DNA from: Athripsodes cinereus
Taxonomy: Eukaryota > Arthropoda > Insecta > Trichoptera > Leptoceridae
Assembly: GCA_947579605.1 (NCBI GenBank)
Contig: OX388324.1
Coordinates: 19,847,746 to 19,911,745 of the forward strand
Length of the DNA stretch: 64,000 bases
Reading direction: 5' to 3'
In this document: positions 33,713-44,901 of the stretch, one piece after another
Layout of the letters: each line of letters starts with the position of its first letter
How positions within the stretch are numbered: the first letter of the stretch is position 1
Position numbers and translations under genes: made by a program
Notes under the pieces: generated by a model
What the model was told of the DNA's origin: nothing
The model's database searches: none
Seen by the model: the letters and a program-made list of their open reading frames with translations, nothing else

Positions 33713-33820
33713 AGTGATCGTTTAAGCCAGCCCAAAGTCAAATCGTAAGCGTTGTGATGCCTTTTTCAATGAGATTTTGCATTGATATGGTGAATACATA
33801 GCTCTCCAAACGAGATGTCT
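33713..33820 (+). repeat. REP-J copy 2
   Basis: AGTGATCGTTTAAGCCAGCC, CAAATCGTAAGCGTTGTGAT, GCATTGATATGGTGAA and CTCCAAACGAG match 2531-2645. Confidence 0.55.
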
Positions 33821-34294
33821 TTTTGGTTTTGTCATTTGTGTGTTGCGTATCCAGTTAAAGAATAGAGAAATTGTAAATTTTCCAAAGAAATTGTAGGTAA
33901 ATTGTTGGGGCGCTAAATCTTAACACGATATTGCAGCTGTTAGAATTATTGTTGTTTTTTCAATGAGACAAAAACGGTGTACTGCCGCATGGCCACTAAA
34001 ATTATGATCAATTGAGATCAAAAAATCAGTGGCGTTATTACGGACGCGCAAAGACTGAACTGTTTCGTCAATACAACATAACGGATATTACCTGAACCTA
34101 CCATTATGTATAATACAAAAGAAACATTTATCTGAAAGATATTTGAAAAAAAAAAGTAAAAGAGATTATCTTTTAAGAGAAAACCCCCTTAGATACAGCA
34201 ATAATAGAAAAAAGCTGGTACATATTAATATTTGGGAACATTTGTGTTTATTAATATTTGTAAACATTTTGTCCATCATATCTTTATTTTAGCC
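33821..34294. other. Unassigned
   Basis: No ORF. Nothing recognised. Confidence 0.45.
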
Positions 34295-34520
34295 ATGGAG
34301 CACCCGGCAAAGAATTGGTCTCCCACTCTTTTCCGTAAGTTTTCGAGTGTCCTGTAAAAGGCATGTTTTCGAAAAAATAAAGACATTTTACATCACAGAT
34401 TCGGCGAAGAGGTTTGCCTCTCATCCACAATGTCTTATTTTTATTGGCACAGATAGGACAGCTTGCATTTTTATAACATGCAGCTAGTCTGCTGACTACC
34501 CCACTTGTGGGAAATGACGT
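34295..34520 (+). repeat. REP-B, near-complete copy
   Basis: Reads in full order: CCATGGAGCACCCGGCAAAG, AATTGGTCTCCCACTCTTTT, AAGTTTTCGAGTGTCCTGTA, AAAGACATTTTACATC, GGCGAAGAGGTTTGCCTCTC, TTATTGGCACAGATAGGACA, GCTTGCAT, CATGCAGCTAGTCTGCTGAC and CCCCACTTGTGGGAAATGAC. It has no ORF and no obvious tRNA-like head. It ends like LINE-A, so it may be a LINE-A-dependent non-autonomous element. Confidence 0.75.
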
Positions 34521-34717
34521 GACGGTATTTATTTATTAATTTATTGTTTTAAGGGACACAAACAGTTCAACTTAACAAATATCAACATTCAAATTTCTTT
34601 AGTAAATAAACTAATCAAGGTCCCGCAAATTACCCGTATAAGCGTATGACGAACACGTTGCTAGCAAACAGTAAGAATAAACACATTACCTTAATTAAAT
34701 CAAAAACAAAAAACAAG

Positions 34718-34825
34718 GCAAATGTGGAGGAAGCGAAGGAAGTGTGTAAAGATAGATCTGTTTGGCGTTCCGTTCTCTCTGCTTACCCCACTTGGGACAC
34801 GGCGTGAGGGTTTAGTATAGTATAA
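34718..34825 (+). mobile_element. LINE-A 3' end
   Basis: GGCAAATGTGGAGGAAGCGA, AGGAAGTGTGTAAAGATAGA, TCTGTTTGGCGTTCCGTTCT and CCCCACTTGGGACACGGCGT, ending GGTTTAGTATAGTATAAAA. It contains the last codons and the 3' end only. Confidence 0.7.
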
Positions 34826-34837
34826 AAATTATGAAGA

Positions 34838-34935
34838 CATAAAGTGCCGGCAAAACTCCCCTTTCACGGCACAAACTTTTAGCTTAGTGTGGGTTTATAA
34901 CAAAACCAAGATAGGTAGGTATATCTTTAAATAAA
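34838..34935 (+). repeat. SINE-D fragment
   Basis: AAGTGCCGGCAAAACTCCCC, TTTCACGGCACAAACTTTTA, GCTTAGTGTGGGTTTATAAC and ATATCTTTAAATAAA. It has an internal deletion, no head, and abuts a LINE-A end. Confidence 0.65.
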
Positions 34936-35234
34936 TAAATAAAAAAAAAAATATTATCTAACCAACGCCGAGTTAAAAAGTTAGTACCGAATACTATTAC
35001 AAAAACCATCCTGAAATTTATGTAGAAGATAATCATGGATAGTAATAACTCTTAATGTTGTATTTTTTAATATAATGGAAACAGTAGGTATGTATGTATG
35101 TATGTTTGTTTGCGGCATCTATATATTGTATATTATTACAAGGAACACTATTATTTCATCCTGAGGGTTGTGGATTCAACTGATAACTGAAAAATATATA
35201 ATAATAAATAACACCCTCTATATTATTATACAGG
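34936..35234. other. AT-rich with GTAT microsatellite
   Basis: A (GTAT)n tract lies at about 35088-35104. Nothing else is supported. Confidence 0.45.
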
Positions 35235-35480
35235 AAGATTGTTCTAATATTCCGTAGAGCACTCGGTAAAATAATATTAATCTTTCAGTTTCTTTTTGGG
35301 GAAGTTAAAGGGTGACCTGTTAAATGCAGGTTTTCGAAAAACAATTTTACATCTTAAATTCAGCGATGAGGTGCGCTACCCACCCTGAATGCCGATTTTT
35401 TTTTATTGGCACGAAGAGGACAGCTTGCATGTTTGTTACATGCGGCTGGTCTGGTGGCTACCCTGTAGGAGAGCGTGATA
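35235..35480 (+). repeat. REP-B copy
   Basis: CCGTAGAGCACTCGGTAAAA, GGTGACCTGTTAAATGCAGG, GCGATGAGGTGCGCTACCCA, TTTTATTGGCACGAAGAGGA, CAGCTTGCATGTTTGTTACA and TGCGGCTGGTCTGGTGGCTA are in REP-B order. Confidence 0.7.
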
Positions 35481-35704
35481 ATGAATGATCATAAAAAAAT
35501 TGAAATCTTTTCGCTGTTTTACTATCATGATCCCAGATCTATTGTATGGACTAGAAAGTCAAAGAAAAAGTAGGCAATTTTGCAACCAAACTCTCAAGTA
35601 GAGATGCGAAAATTAAAGACATTGGTTGTTGTTTATTTTAGGGGTTATTTTATGGTACTATCACTTAAATTAGATGTGCAATACTTAAATTAAAATAAGA
35701 AAGA

Positions 35705-35950
35705 GACAATATTATGCACCTTAACACGATGGCAGAATTGCCATTTACACTTCTCAGCATTATACAACCAGTCAAGTCTCCATATGATTAGTCATGATCA
35801 AACAAAAATTTAACAGTCTTTTGCTGGGAGAAATTCACAGATCCAGATATACAGGATATCAAAGGATTAGTCTCAAAACGCGGGTTCAAAATACCAATAT
35901 TGTGCCTGAAATATCTATGTTCAAAAACTTTCTAACAATTGTAGTTGAGT
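35705..35950 (+). repeat. REP-G, uninterrupted copy
   Basis: TTAACACGATGGCAGAATTG, TCTCAGCATTATACAACCAG, GTCTCCATATGATTAGTCAT, ATACAGGATATCAAAGGATT, CTCAAAACGCGGGTTCAAAA and GCCTGAAATATCTATGTTCA run without the break seen at 9237, giving the pre-insertion form. Confidence 0.7.
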
Positions 35951-36359
35951 ATATCAGCATAATATGATTAATGATTTAGAAACACGTTTTTTGAGAAAAT
36001 TAGTTCTGCGTTTCTAGCCCATACCATAAAGATCAATAACTGCAATGAAAAAAAGATATTGATTCAGCTACCGTATAAAATAAAATAAAAAATCTACATT
36101 TAAAATAGGTACCGACATACATAGTTTAGAACCAACTGTTATTGCCATTGCGTGGTATTATTTTAGTGATCGTTTTGTATAATTCCATGTTTTTTTTTCG
36201 ACTTGAAATGTTTTTGTTACATATTTTCAATACTTTCTTTAGCGTAGGTAGTTACTGATTTTATGGTAAGTATAAAAATATCTGAATGCCGGAGCAAAAC
36301 TTGCCTTTGTTCAAAGACGACATGAAATAATATTACTTTGAATCATTTTTACCCAAAAA
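35951..36359. other. AT-rich, nothing recognised
   Basis: No supported feature. Confidence 0.5.
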
Positions 36360-36510
36360 AGTATATTATAAAATAAAGCATAATTTTTGAACAGACAATC
36401 TTGCGCAATGGGGAGAGTTAATCCCAGAAGCGCAATATCTTCTAACCAACCTGAATTTTATTTTTGAACAAAACTTTATTTGCTTCTTGCATTTTTGTTA
36501 ACACAAAATA
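36360..36510 (-). mobile_element. LINE-K-type 3' end
   Basis: On the minus strand GGTTGGTTAGAAGATATTGC, then GCTTCTGGGATTAACTCTCC and CCATTGCGCAAG, matches the LINE-K 3' block (GGTTAGTTGGAAGATATCGC, GATAAACTCGCCCATTGC). Confidence 0.6.
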
Positions 36511-37839
36511 AATTACTGTGTGAATGATTACTACATTCGATTGTTCCGTGGAGAACCCGACAAAGTATATGTAGGTGTCCCACAAAGAAACACTTGTTTC
36601 AATCAGTGATATGTTACAACTAGATTCGCAATGTCATACAAATATTCTCTAAAAATGTGTACCCACCCGTCGAGGTACAATATATGAGTAATATATATTC
36701 ATCTCTTTTCTTTTGTATATATTCATCTCTATCTACCGGCCTTTGTCGTCTGTTATAATCCCCATTCTCATATTGTCTATCTCTTGTTATCTACAAACAA
36801 TTTATATGTGTGTCGCTTTTTTTTCAAACTAAAAATTGCGGCACCAAGGACCGGAACGAGATTTTATTGATGGTATATGTTTGAGATTCATATTGCAAAT
36901 CTAGGTATAACATATCATTGGTTTCAATTAACCTCTTGCTTTATTGGCAAAGACATGATGGTTTGTGTGTTTATAATATATAGTTTATTTGCTGGTTACC
37001 TCACTTATGGGATATGCCCTGAAGGTATAATTGTAGAAGTAGCAACTGATTGCAGTGTTATTGAAAAAAAATAATATTATTGTTATAATTTTTCTAAAAA
37101 TGTCACTCTCTACTGAGACTATAACAGCTTTTAGCCAAGGCAATCTCAGCAGGGAAAATAGAAAAAAAAAGTGTCGATAAATATAAAATAAAATAAAAAG
37201 TTTAAAAAATATACGCAATATGATTTTAAAATGGTTTTGTTCTAATTTGATAAAAGTTTGACATAATTTTATCATATAAAAATTACAAAATATATCTTGT
37301 TTTCAAAATAAAGGAATATTCCATCAAAAGAACATAACGCCGACCTAAGGCTATCTTTTATAATAAATTTGGTCAAAATTCGACATAGCGTAGTCTCGCT
37401 TTGATACACAGAATTATTATATCGATAAATACATTCCACTTTCCTTCCTCATAACTGACGGTTATATTCTCAAGAACCTAACAATAAAAATACAGAGAGA
37501 AAAATAATATTATTGCTATTTTAGTATCAAAACCAGCATATAGAAATATTGATGAAGTTCTCCCACAATATAACAGCGCAACATCTTCTAAGCACTTTGC
37601 ATTCAAATAACATAACGGATATACATAATATGTATGGTAGATCCAGTAAGAAGAGCAGGGGAGGGGGGATGATTTTACCCAACTTATATTCCAATGAGAT
37701 TTTATTTTGCCATCAGATTGAGGGTTAAGCGTATTGCGAACAGAGGCGTTGCTCTAATTTTTTCGATTGCCTTAATTGGGCTTAGTTTAAGATAAGTTAC
37801 GTAGAACTATCTTATAGAAAACGATGTTATTAGGAAAAT
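36511..37839. other. AT-rich with REP-B scraps
   Basis: CCGTGGAGAACCCGACAAAG (36548) and TTACCTCACTTATGGGATAT with GCCCTGAAGGTAT (about 36995) resemble the two ends of REP-B but are far apart. A segment at 37371-37410 resembles 12900-12950. No gene. Confidence 0.4.
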
Positions 37840-38190
37840 GAGCGGATACAAGAGGATTGTTGTAAATAGAGTGCGTGCAAATAAATTACGATGGTTTGAA
37901 CATGTGGAACGAATGGAAGGGTAAAGGATGACACAGATGATATTATTTTATACTTGTCTGAAAGAAGGGGTGTGTAGAAGCGCGGGCGTCTGAGAATTCT
38001 GTAGCTTGAACACGTAGATCAAATACTCAAGGACGACCGTGTATTAAGTAAACGTGCGTGCATGAGAGGCTACATGAATGTAGAGGAGGTGAAAGAAGTG
38101 TGTATGGACAGATCTATATGGCTTTCCGTTCTTTCTGCCAACCCCACTTGAGATGCGGCGTGAGAGAATAAAATAGAATATTACTATCCT
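37840..38190 (+). pseudogene. LINE-A RT C-terminal fragment, degenerate
   Basis: Contains N-R-V-R-A-N-K-L-R-W-F-E-H-V-E-R-M (37870-37917), then after frameshifts a C-M-R-G-Y-M-N-V-E-E tail and TCCGTTCTTTCTGCCAACCC, with CTTGAGATGCGGCGTGAGAG. It includes more of the RT-side sequence than most LINE-A relics, but several frame breaks rule out function. Confidence 0.65.
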
Positions 38191-38394
38191 AATGGAATAG
38201 ACTTAAGCCTAGCGAGACTGAAAATTCCATTTAATATTATTATTTTAAAGAAATTGGTTTTTAAATTTTATATTTTTGAGAATGAATGAATAAAAAAATA
38301 GTTAGAAGATATCACTGATATAAGTCCATATTTCGAGGGAGGATAACCTAATATTTTATTCATTATCTGTTTATTGGTTACTTTGTTTAAGATA

Positions 38395-38490
38395 AAATAT
38401 TATTTACAATTCACTTGATCCACGTGGTAAAGCCACGCGGTTCTTGGACGTCCACGCTTTCTCACACCCTCTCTTTCATATTTGTTTATT
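38395..38490 (-). pseudogene. LINE-A fragment
   Basis: The minus frame encodes E-G-V-R-K-R-G-R-P-R-T-A-W-L-Y-H-V-D-Q-V, the Gly/Arg-rich segment of the LINE-A tail. It is about 30 codons long and isolated. Confidence 0.6.
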
Positions 38491-39110
38491 TTTTATGGGA
38501 TTTCCAACTTAATTTTTAACTAGATAGTCTATAGATTAAGGCTTTAAAATATTTGGAAAATAAATAAATGACAAGTTACCGCACTGTTTTTACAAGGGCA
38601 AAATAATAATAAAATATCTGACATCGGTACATTTGTTATTGATCCGCGTTCGATACTTGACAGAGTATCAAATGTAATATGGTGTACTTTGAAAATAAAA
38701 TGAACTTCGCATAATACTCGATAGGCTTAGTACTCGACAAACCCATTTCATATTTTTATATTCGAAAGAATTTTGTAAAAGTACCTTGAATATCGTAATA
38801 TTTTTCTTCTTATTTCTTTGAATTACGATGACTAGTGCAATATTAAGTCGCCCCATTGACCGATTTTCGCAGCTGTTTTATCAAATCTTCCGGAAAAATG
38901 TTATTATTCAATTCTCTGAAAATATACATACTTTGGTACCTACGTTAAGTAGATACCAAAGGATATATGTATATATTTTTTTATTCCCCTTTGATGTAAT
39001 TTTAAATCAGGATTAAACGTCGTATGAGGGACCTACACAATATTATGTTGTCGAAATTATCTCACACAGCATTCCATTCTCTCTTTTAATAAAACCATAC
39101 ATTATTTGAT
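38491..39110. other. AT-rich, nothing recognised
   Basis: Short open frames at 38668-39016 lack domains. Confidence 0.45.
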
Positions 39111-39195
39111 GTAGTCGATTTTTTCAACCGATGGTTCTTGGTGAAAATCCATGTTCAATTATTCAGAAATAAAACACTTATTTAGTATTAATACA
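39111..39195 (+). repeat. REP-H copy
   Basis: GATTTTTTCAACCGATGGTT, CTTGGTGAAAATCCATGTTC, AATTATTCAGAAATAAAACA and CTTATTTAGTA match 303-375 and lead directly into a LINE-A fragment. Confidence 0.6.
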
Positions 39196-39199
39196 CTAG

Positions 39200-39706
39200 T
39201 AGTAATAGTAACTATCTTAGTGTCAATACTTATGTATGCATGTGAGACGTGGACATGGTCAAAGAAGGATGAAAGTGGCAAAAATGCAGTAGAAATGGGA
39301 TCGTTGAGAAGGATATGTGGTAAAAGCCTGAGAGATCGTGTGCGTAACAGTGATATACGAAAGGAGTGTGGAATGAAAGTTGGTGTAATAACAAGGATGA
39401 ATGTAAATAAGTTGTGATTGTTTTGGGCATGTGGAATGAATGAATTCGGACAAAATGACCAAGAAGATATATTTGGCTGAAAAGAATGGTGCTCGTGGAC
39501 GTCCGAGGATCAAATGGCGAAATCATTTAAATCAAATCCTACAGGACGGTCACGTGTGGAGCACGTTGAACTGGAGAGCATGCACGAGGAATTGTATGAC
39601 AGTGGCGGAAGCGAAAAATGTATGCAAGGATAGAAGGAAGTGGCGCTCGATCCTTTCTGCCTACCACGCGAGGGAAGTGGCATGGTGGTACGTATGTAAG
39701 AACTAA
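39200..39706 (+). pseudogene. LINE-A RT C-terminal region, longest copy
   Basis: The first frame (to 39417) encodes M-Y-A-C-E-T-W-T-W, E-M-G-S-L-R-R-I-C-G and I-T-R-M-N-V-N-K-L. The tail continues in another frame from 39440 with RGRPRIKWRNHL, CTRNCMTVAEAKNVCKDRRK and W-R-S-I-L-S-A-Y. The order ETW, LRRI, (W-GH-VERM), GRPR-W, NV-AK-VC-DR matches the C-terminal region after the RT in insect LINEs. A stop plus frameshift near 39415-39440 breaks it, and the RT core is absent, so it is a pseudogene. Confidence 0.75.
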
Positions 39707-39949
39707 ATAATTAGTGTTTTAATTCCGAATAGTTATTTGATGTATTACTCGTTCTTTATAAGAATTACAAAAATTATTAATCATAACAAAAACACTGTTA
39801 ATTTTCACATTAATGAATATATCGGTTGTCTAGTTTCACAACTAAGGAGATTGTTTTATACTCGAGAAATCGCCATTTTTGTAATTGCGGTATTTTTATA
39901 TTATGCTTTCAAAACATAACAAAACTTACCTATTAGAAATTAATTGGTA

Positions 39950-40095
39950 GTACATATGTTATTTTTTTTTTCTTTTTGTATACCTATTGTTTTTCTCTTA
40001 ATGCATTATTTTTCTTGACTGTTCCTTTTCATTTGTATTATTTGTAAAGGCTGATACAGCCGTTTATTATGTAAATAAATAAATAAATAAAAAGT
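39950..40095 (+). mobile_element. LINE 3' terminus (LINE-M-like)
   Basis: TGTAAAGGCTGATACAGCCG, TTTATTATGTAAATAAATAA. The GGCTGATACAGCC hairpin plus AAAT tail parallels LINE-M's end at 23848. Only the 3' untranslated part remains. Confidence 0.6.
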
Positions 40096-40809
40096 GAAAT
40101 ATAATATAATAATCACACTGACTCGAACATGCGATAACATTTCATCTTTTTTACATAATTTTGCCAATATTTCAGTTGAAGGTATTTAAACATTTTTTTA
40201 TTTTTTTTTGCTTATAACTTAATTACTTAAATGCATACTTTCTTTTGAATTTTTGACATAATTAAAAAAATTACATTGCAAAAAAAATGGTAAGATAATC
40301 GTGACAATAATTTGAATTCTTTTACCCTACAATATGTTGCATCTTCTACAAAATTTTACTATTGTAGTGTGAAGCCTTTGTCCTGAGCACATTCGATATA
40401 ATATTATGTTTCCACCTTCGAAATGTACCTAATATTAATATACATAATAATATAGTAAATAGTTTGATAAGTATCTTTTGATATCGATAATATTGATTCA
40501 TTTATAATGACAGATCCCCCCTGTCGATGAGAAATCAATTAACAGTCACTCACTTTGATAATACATAATATGAAGGAATATATTATTATAACTGTAATAG
40601 TTACGTACCTTTCTATTGTCTCTCATAAGTTAATGCTTTGTAGACGAACATCAAGTAATATGTAAAGTAACATGTGTAGGAGTTTCATCGTTTATATGGG
40701 GGAGTACTCTCTTGATAACAAAATGATAGATTATTACTAAGCCTCGTCTCTATGCAATCATATATGTAGTATGAATAATGTTGCACGACATTTAACTCAG
40801 TAAAATCAC
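40096..40809. other. AT-rich, nothing recognised
   Basis: No supported feature. Confidence 0.5.
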
Positions 40810-41000
40810 ATGTTGTGAATTCGCCAATAAGAGATGTTACAGTTAGATCATTGTTTGTTCTTTCAATGAAGATCACCTTTAGACGGCATTCAGTGAAATC
40901 TCTTGTCCCAAGACTCTACAATGCAATTCCCGCGCACGTAAAGTCGTTCAACGGAAGGGAACATCAATTGGCGGCTGAGGGTCTGGTTACTAAACACTGA
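40810..41000 (+). pseudogene. Possible LINE C-terminal fragment
   Basis: The open frame encodes F-R-R-H-S-V-K-S-L-V-P-R-L-Y-N-A-I-P-A-H-V, which resembles the 'R-S-F...P-RLWN-LP' segment near the end of CR1/Jockey-type RTs. No other domain, and no 3' tail is recognised. The assignment is weak. Confidence 0.35.
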
Positions 41001-41703
41001 TAGAGAACTAAAAAAAAAAAGCTATTTCATTACATATTATATTGTGTGATTACTTTGTGTAAATAGTCCAATATCGCGCGATATCTTTGTGTTATTTTTG
41101 GGGGATACATTGTGAGATTGCGTGCTCCTTGGACGCGCACTCGCACTTGCAAAGTCTGTCTGATGGTGTTTAACAAATAGCTAAATATTAGGTACCGAAC
41201 ATCAACATTCAATGTCGTCCAACATTTAGAATAAACCTACAATTCTTCACAAAACATAACTCGACTTCTTGATTACAAATTAGATAAAAGGGGTAATTAT
41301 GGATGTTACATACATACCTACATAGACTGTAAATACCGATAACATTGGATATTATGTATATCAATATTATAATATAATTTGTTATACAATCGTCATCGAT
41401 TTTACCACCATCATTGATTTACTTTATAATATGTAATATATATATAATTTGTAAGCATATGTGAAAAATTGTATATTGTGTTACACAATAGTTTTTTAAT
41501 GTATGATAGGTCGACTTATTCTGTCAATATTATTGTCATTTTCGATGGAAATTTGATAGAATAAAAATATAGGTACAATACTATTTACCAACACTTGGAA
41601 GTAACCAGCATGCGTTCCCCATATCTACTAGGTATCCAAGAACAGTACCTACACATGAAGTTGTCATTGGGGTTTATAAGAGAGAATATCGGAGCCTTCG
41701 GTA
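41001..41703. other. AT-rich, nothing recognised
   Basis: A GC-richer stretch near 41120-41150 (TGCGTGCTCCTTGGACGCGC) is unassigned. Confidence 0.45.
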
Positions 41704-41880
41704 AGTCCCCCGGTAGCTTAATTGGACAAAGCACATCTCGCGACAAGATGAGTTGCGGTTTCAAGTCCAGTACGGGGCACTATCAAATGCGGTGACGATG
41801 TCTTTTCTAAGCCTTATAATTATGTTAATTATTTTGTGTGTTAGGTAAATTTACAACAAAAATAAAGTTTAGAAATCGTG
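41704..41880 (+). repeat. tRNA-derived SINE (or tRNA pseudogene)
   Basis: CCCCCGGTAGCTTAATTGGA (A-box-like), a CTCGCGACAAGATGAG anticodon-arm-like stretch and GGTTTCAAGTCCAG (B-box-like, one base longer than consensus) are closed by CCCCG / CGGGG acceptor-like pairing. An unrelated body of about 100 bases ending in AATAAAGTTT follows. The B-box insertion argues against a functional tRNA. Confidence 0.55.
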
Positions 41881-41924
41881 TGGGCCAAGATTTTTCAAAG
41901 CTATTTTTTATTATTTATTCTCTG

Positions 41925-41965
41925 TAACTATCCCACTTGGGATACGGCGTGAGGGAATAGTTGAG
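41925..41965 (+). mobile_element. LINE-A 3' terminus
   Basis: CTATCCCACTTGGGATACGG, CGTGAGGGAATAG. Only the last bases of the family remain. Confidence 0.55.
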
Positions 41966-43569
41966 TTTATTATTTTTTATGAAAATCCTGGCTGTATTTT
42001 TCACAACTGTGCAGTGTTGGCTACAAGATGCTTTTTCTGAAAATGTTTTTTTTTCCAACACGCTTCGTCATATTTTCCAATTTGATGGAAAAAATTAGCT
42101 TAATGATCACTAAGACCCTTAATTAAGTGAGGTTAACTTGAAGAGAACCGGTGGAGAACTTAAGATTAAAATAACTTAAGGTAAAAAAGTTTTTATTCAA
42201 ACTTAAGGTAGGAAGAACTTAAGGTAAAAAAAATTTTATTCAAAATCTTCGATTTTTAAAAAAAATCTAAATATAATAAAATCAACCAATCAATTTCAAT
42301 ATTTTTCAAAAAATAAATTCGTAAATTTCGAAAATTCCTTTCCAGAACTGACCCAATCATTCAATAGGAAAAAAAATCTTAAGGAAAGGAATAATAATAA
42401 TAATTATGGTTTATTATACCTACTACAGATTTTTTCTTAAGAGTCTAATAATGTATTTCAAGTGTAATAAATCTTTCAGTAAAGCTCCATGCTTCGTATG
42501 TATAGATAATAATAATATGTAGGAGTGTTACTATGTAGGTATATATGCGAGCTTTATAATGTAAGTAAGAAAGCTCTTAGTTAGTATTGCCTTTGAAGGT
42601 TCGTTAGTCAAGCTACATATCATTATATTATTATTACCTACACAGTGATGTAATATGTGACATATAATAATATTATTAACACTGTCCTTATGTAAGGGTA
42701 CGCGTCCACTCAGATGCCGGAAGCGACGGAATATTTTGTAGATTCAATATTGTGAATTTGGCCGAATTCATTTGAACACTCGACAGATGAGACTATTATT
42801 GTATATGTGTCAATTAATGTGCCTTATTTATTATTAATTTTTCTGTGATACGATCTATAAAAATATTGGCTTTGTGGTACTGGTGGACCAGATTAAGTTG
42901 AAATAATAAAGAAATTGTCACGCAAACGGATAATTAGAACTGTTTGGACTCCGGGAAAAACTTGATATCCGGGAAAATAGGTTATTTCAACAAAATAATG
43001 TGACATGATCTCTAAAGGACATTGAAGGTTGTAATTAATGTAGGTGAGGTTTTTTCGGGAGGGGCCCTTGAGCAAAGTCTGAGTCATCCTTTTCAATTTT
43101 TTGTTTTCGTTGAGTCTGGATGATATAGAAGCTCAACTCATAAAACATCCAGCGGAAAGTTGTGGAAAAACCTTAATGCGGCATAATCTTTAAGCAATGA
43201 TTTTATTTTGACATTAACAAAAAAAATCTTTTGAAGAATCATAAACAATTGAAATTTTTTATTCAAAGATGTACTTTGTGATTCGAGTAACTTCTTGCCA
43301 TGCCATTTTTCAGTCTCTCATATTGTTGTTGTAGAAACGATATTTTAATGGCATCGTGTAGAAAATCAGAAATTTTATGTTTGAAATAATCATTTTCACA
43401 AAGCCTTTGGTTTCACAATGTTTTAAATATTCTTCACTGAATGATTATATTACAATTTTGTCGATTGTGGGTACTTCGCTGTGACATTTATTATAAAACC
43501 TAAATCACATTACATTATTTTCCGAAGGTTTGGCGTTTTTAGTGTAAAAAACATATTTTCAAAATTTCA
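41966..43569. other. AT-rich, no supported gene
   Basis: AACTTAAGGTAAAAAA and AACTTAAGGTAGGAAG repeats near 42170-42230 suggest a small local duplication. Nothing else is recognised. Confidence 0.45.
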
Positions 43570-43718
43570 AAAAACGACAGGTGATCGAACTCAGGTGCCA
43601 AAAAAATCTCTTTTTTACGACACAATCTTTTAGCTTACTGTGAAAGGGGTATAGAGTTCTCTTTTTACGACATAGGTTTTAGAGAAAATCCAGATACTAT
43701 TTTTAAGAAAATCGCACC
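43570..43718 (+). repeat. SINE-D-like, partly duplicated
   Basis: GGTGATCGAACTCAGG is a weak B-box. TTTTACGACACAATCTTTTA, GCTTACTGTGAAAGG, then a second CTTTTTACGACATAGGTTTT and ATCCAGATACTATTTTTAAG follow. The body appears twice, and the 19-bp array starts immediately after its tail. Confidence 0.55.
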
Positions 43719-43946
43719 GTTTATTTTTCCTATTAATGTTTATTTTTCCTATTAATGTTTATTTTTCCTATTAATGTTTATTTTTCCTTTTAATGTTTAT
43801 TTTTCCTATTAATGTTTATTTTTCCTATTAATGTTTATTTTTCCTATTAATTTTTATTTTTCCTATTAATGTTTATTTTTCCTATTAATGTTTATTTTTC
43901 CTATTAATGTTTATTTTTCCTATTAATGTTTATTTTTCCTATTAAT
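43719..43946 (+). repeat. Tandem array, twelve 19-bp units
   Basis: The unit GTTTATTTTTCCTATTAAT repeats head-to-tail for 228 bases, exactly twelve units, with only two visible single-base variants (TTTTAAT in one unit, ATTTTTATT at one junction). There are no spacers between units. It begins right at the end of a SINE-D-like tail. Confidence 0.9.
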
Positions 43947-44794
43947 GATTTGATACTCAAACGCTTTCGTCAAGATAACTTATGGGACATTATTAACAGG
44001 TTTTGGCAAAGCCGCTCGAGCATCCATTTATTATTAGTGTGAAAATAAACAGTGTTGTTGTTTAGATGAGTTTTTTTTTTAATTCTCAAACTACAAAAGT
44101 GAGACTTTTTAGCATACCTACACGTTTTTTATTTTAATTTTTCCTAGACAACATTGTTTCGTCTCTTAATGAAACAATATCAATATATTATAGTTGTCTA
44201 CGAGAACAAAAATTAACAATTTAGTATTAAAAAAAGTTTTACGTCTTTAATTCATTCAATATTGATATATACACTAAAAACAACGAAATACCTATATATG
44301 AAAAACATTCTGAAATTACTTTTTAATATTATTTCATAATGATTTGTCACTTATAAACTGACAAAAATTAATATTATTATCGGTTAAACTTTGCACGGAT
44401 TCCAACTGAAATGTTGATAATAAACGAAGTAGGTACATGAACAAACTCTGACAAATTCGTGAAATCACAATTTGCATTTTTCAGCACACACGTGTTTCAA
44501 TGTATCTACATATAACAAACAGTTGTACCCCTTATTTAAGTTTACAGAGAGAATAACTAATTATGATTACATGCGGTATACTATCAGTTTCTATTTACTT
44601 GACTATGCGGTTCTTCAGTTTACCTAATTCATTATTCATTCGTATAATATTCTCAGTCTGTTTAAGATACAGAACTGTGAGTACTGAAATGAAATCCACC
44701 ATTTCACTGGCGCACTTGAAGATATCCAAGGATTGTAAAAAGGCAACAAAATGAGTCCAGTATTATGCAATCCATGCCGTGCCATTATACATAC
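43947..44794. other. AT-rich, nothing recognised
   Basis: No supported feature. A 63-codon frame at 44563 has no domain. Confidence 0.45.
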
Positions 44795-44897
44795 AAAAAT
44801 TAGATGTGCAATACCTGGCAAAGAAATAATCTCCCACTCTTTTCCGTAAAAGGCAGTTTCGGGTGTTCTGTAAGAGGCAAGTATTCGAAAAAATAAG
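44795..44897 (+). repeat. REP-B, part left of the LTR element
   Basis: ATACCTGGCAAAGAAATAAT, CTCCCACTCTTTTCCGTAAA and CGGGTGTTCTGTAAGAGGCA, AGTATTCGAAAAAATAAGA. It continues at 51069 with ATTTTACATCTTTGATTTAG, so the LTR element landed inside this REP-B. Confidence 0.75.
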
Positions 44898-44901
44898 ATA
44901 T
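44898..44901. repeat. Target site duplication ATAT, left
   Basis: ATAT directly precedes the left LTR and is repeated at 51069-51072 after the right LTR. A 4-base duplication is within the usual range for Ty3/gypsy integrases. Confidence 0.75.

Noticed and set aside
41704..41780. Functional tRNA gene
   Set aside because: The B-box is one base too long, arm pairing is poor outside the acceptor, and a SINE-like body follows.
43719..43946. CRISPR-like array
   Set aside because: The 19-bp units are directly adjacent with no spacers, and the context is eukaryotic.
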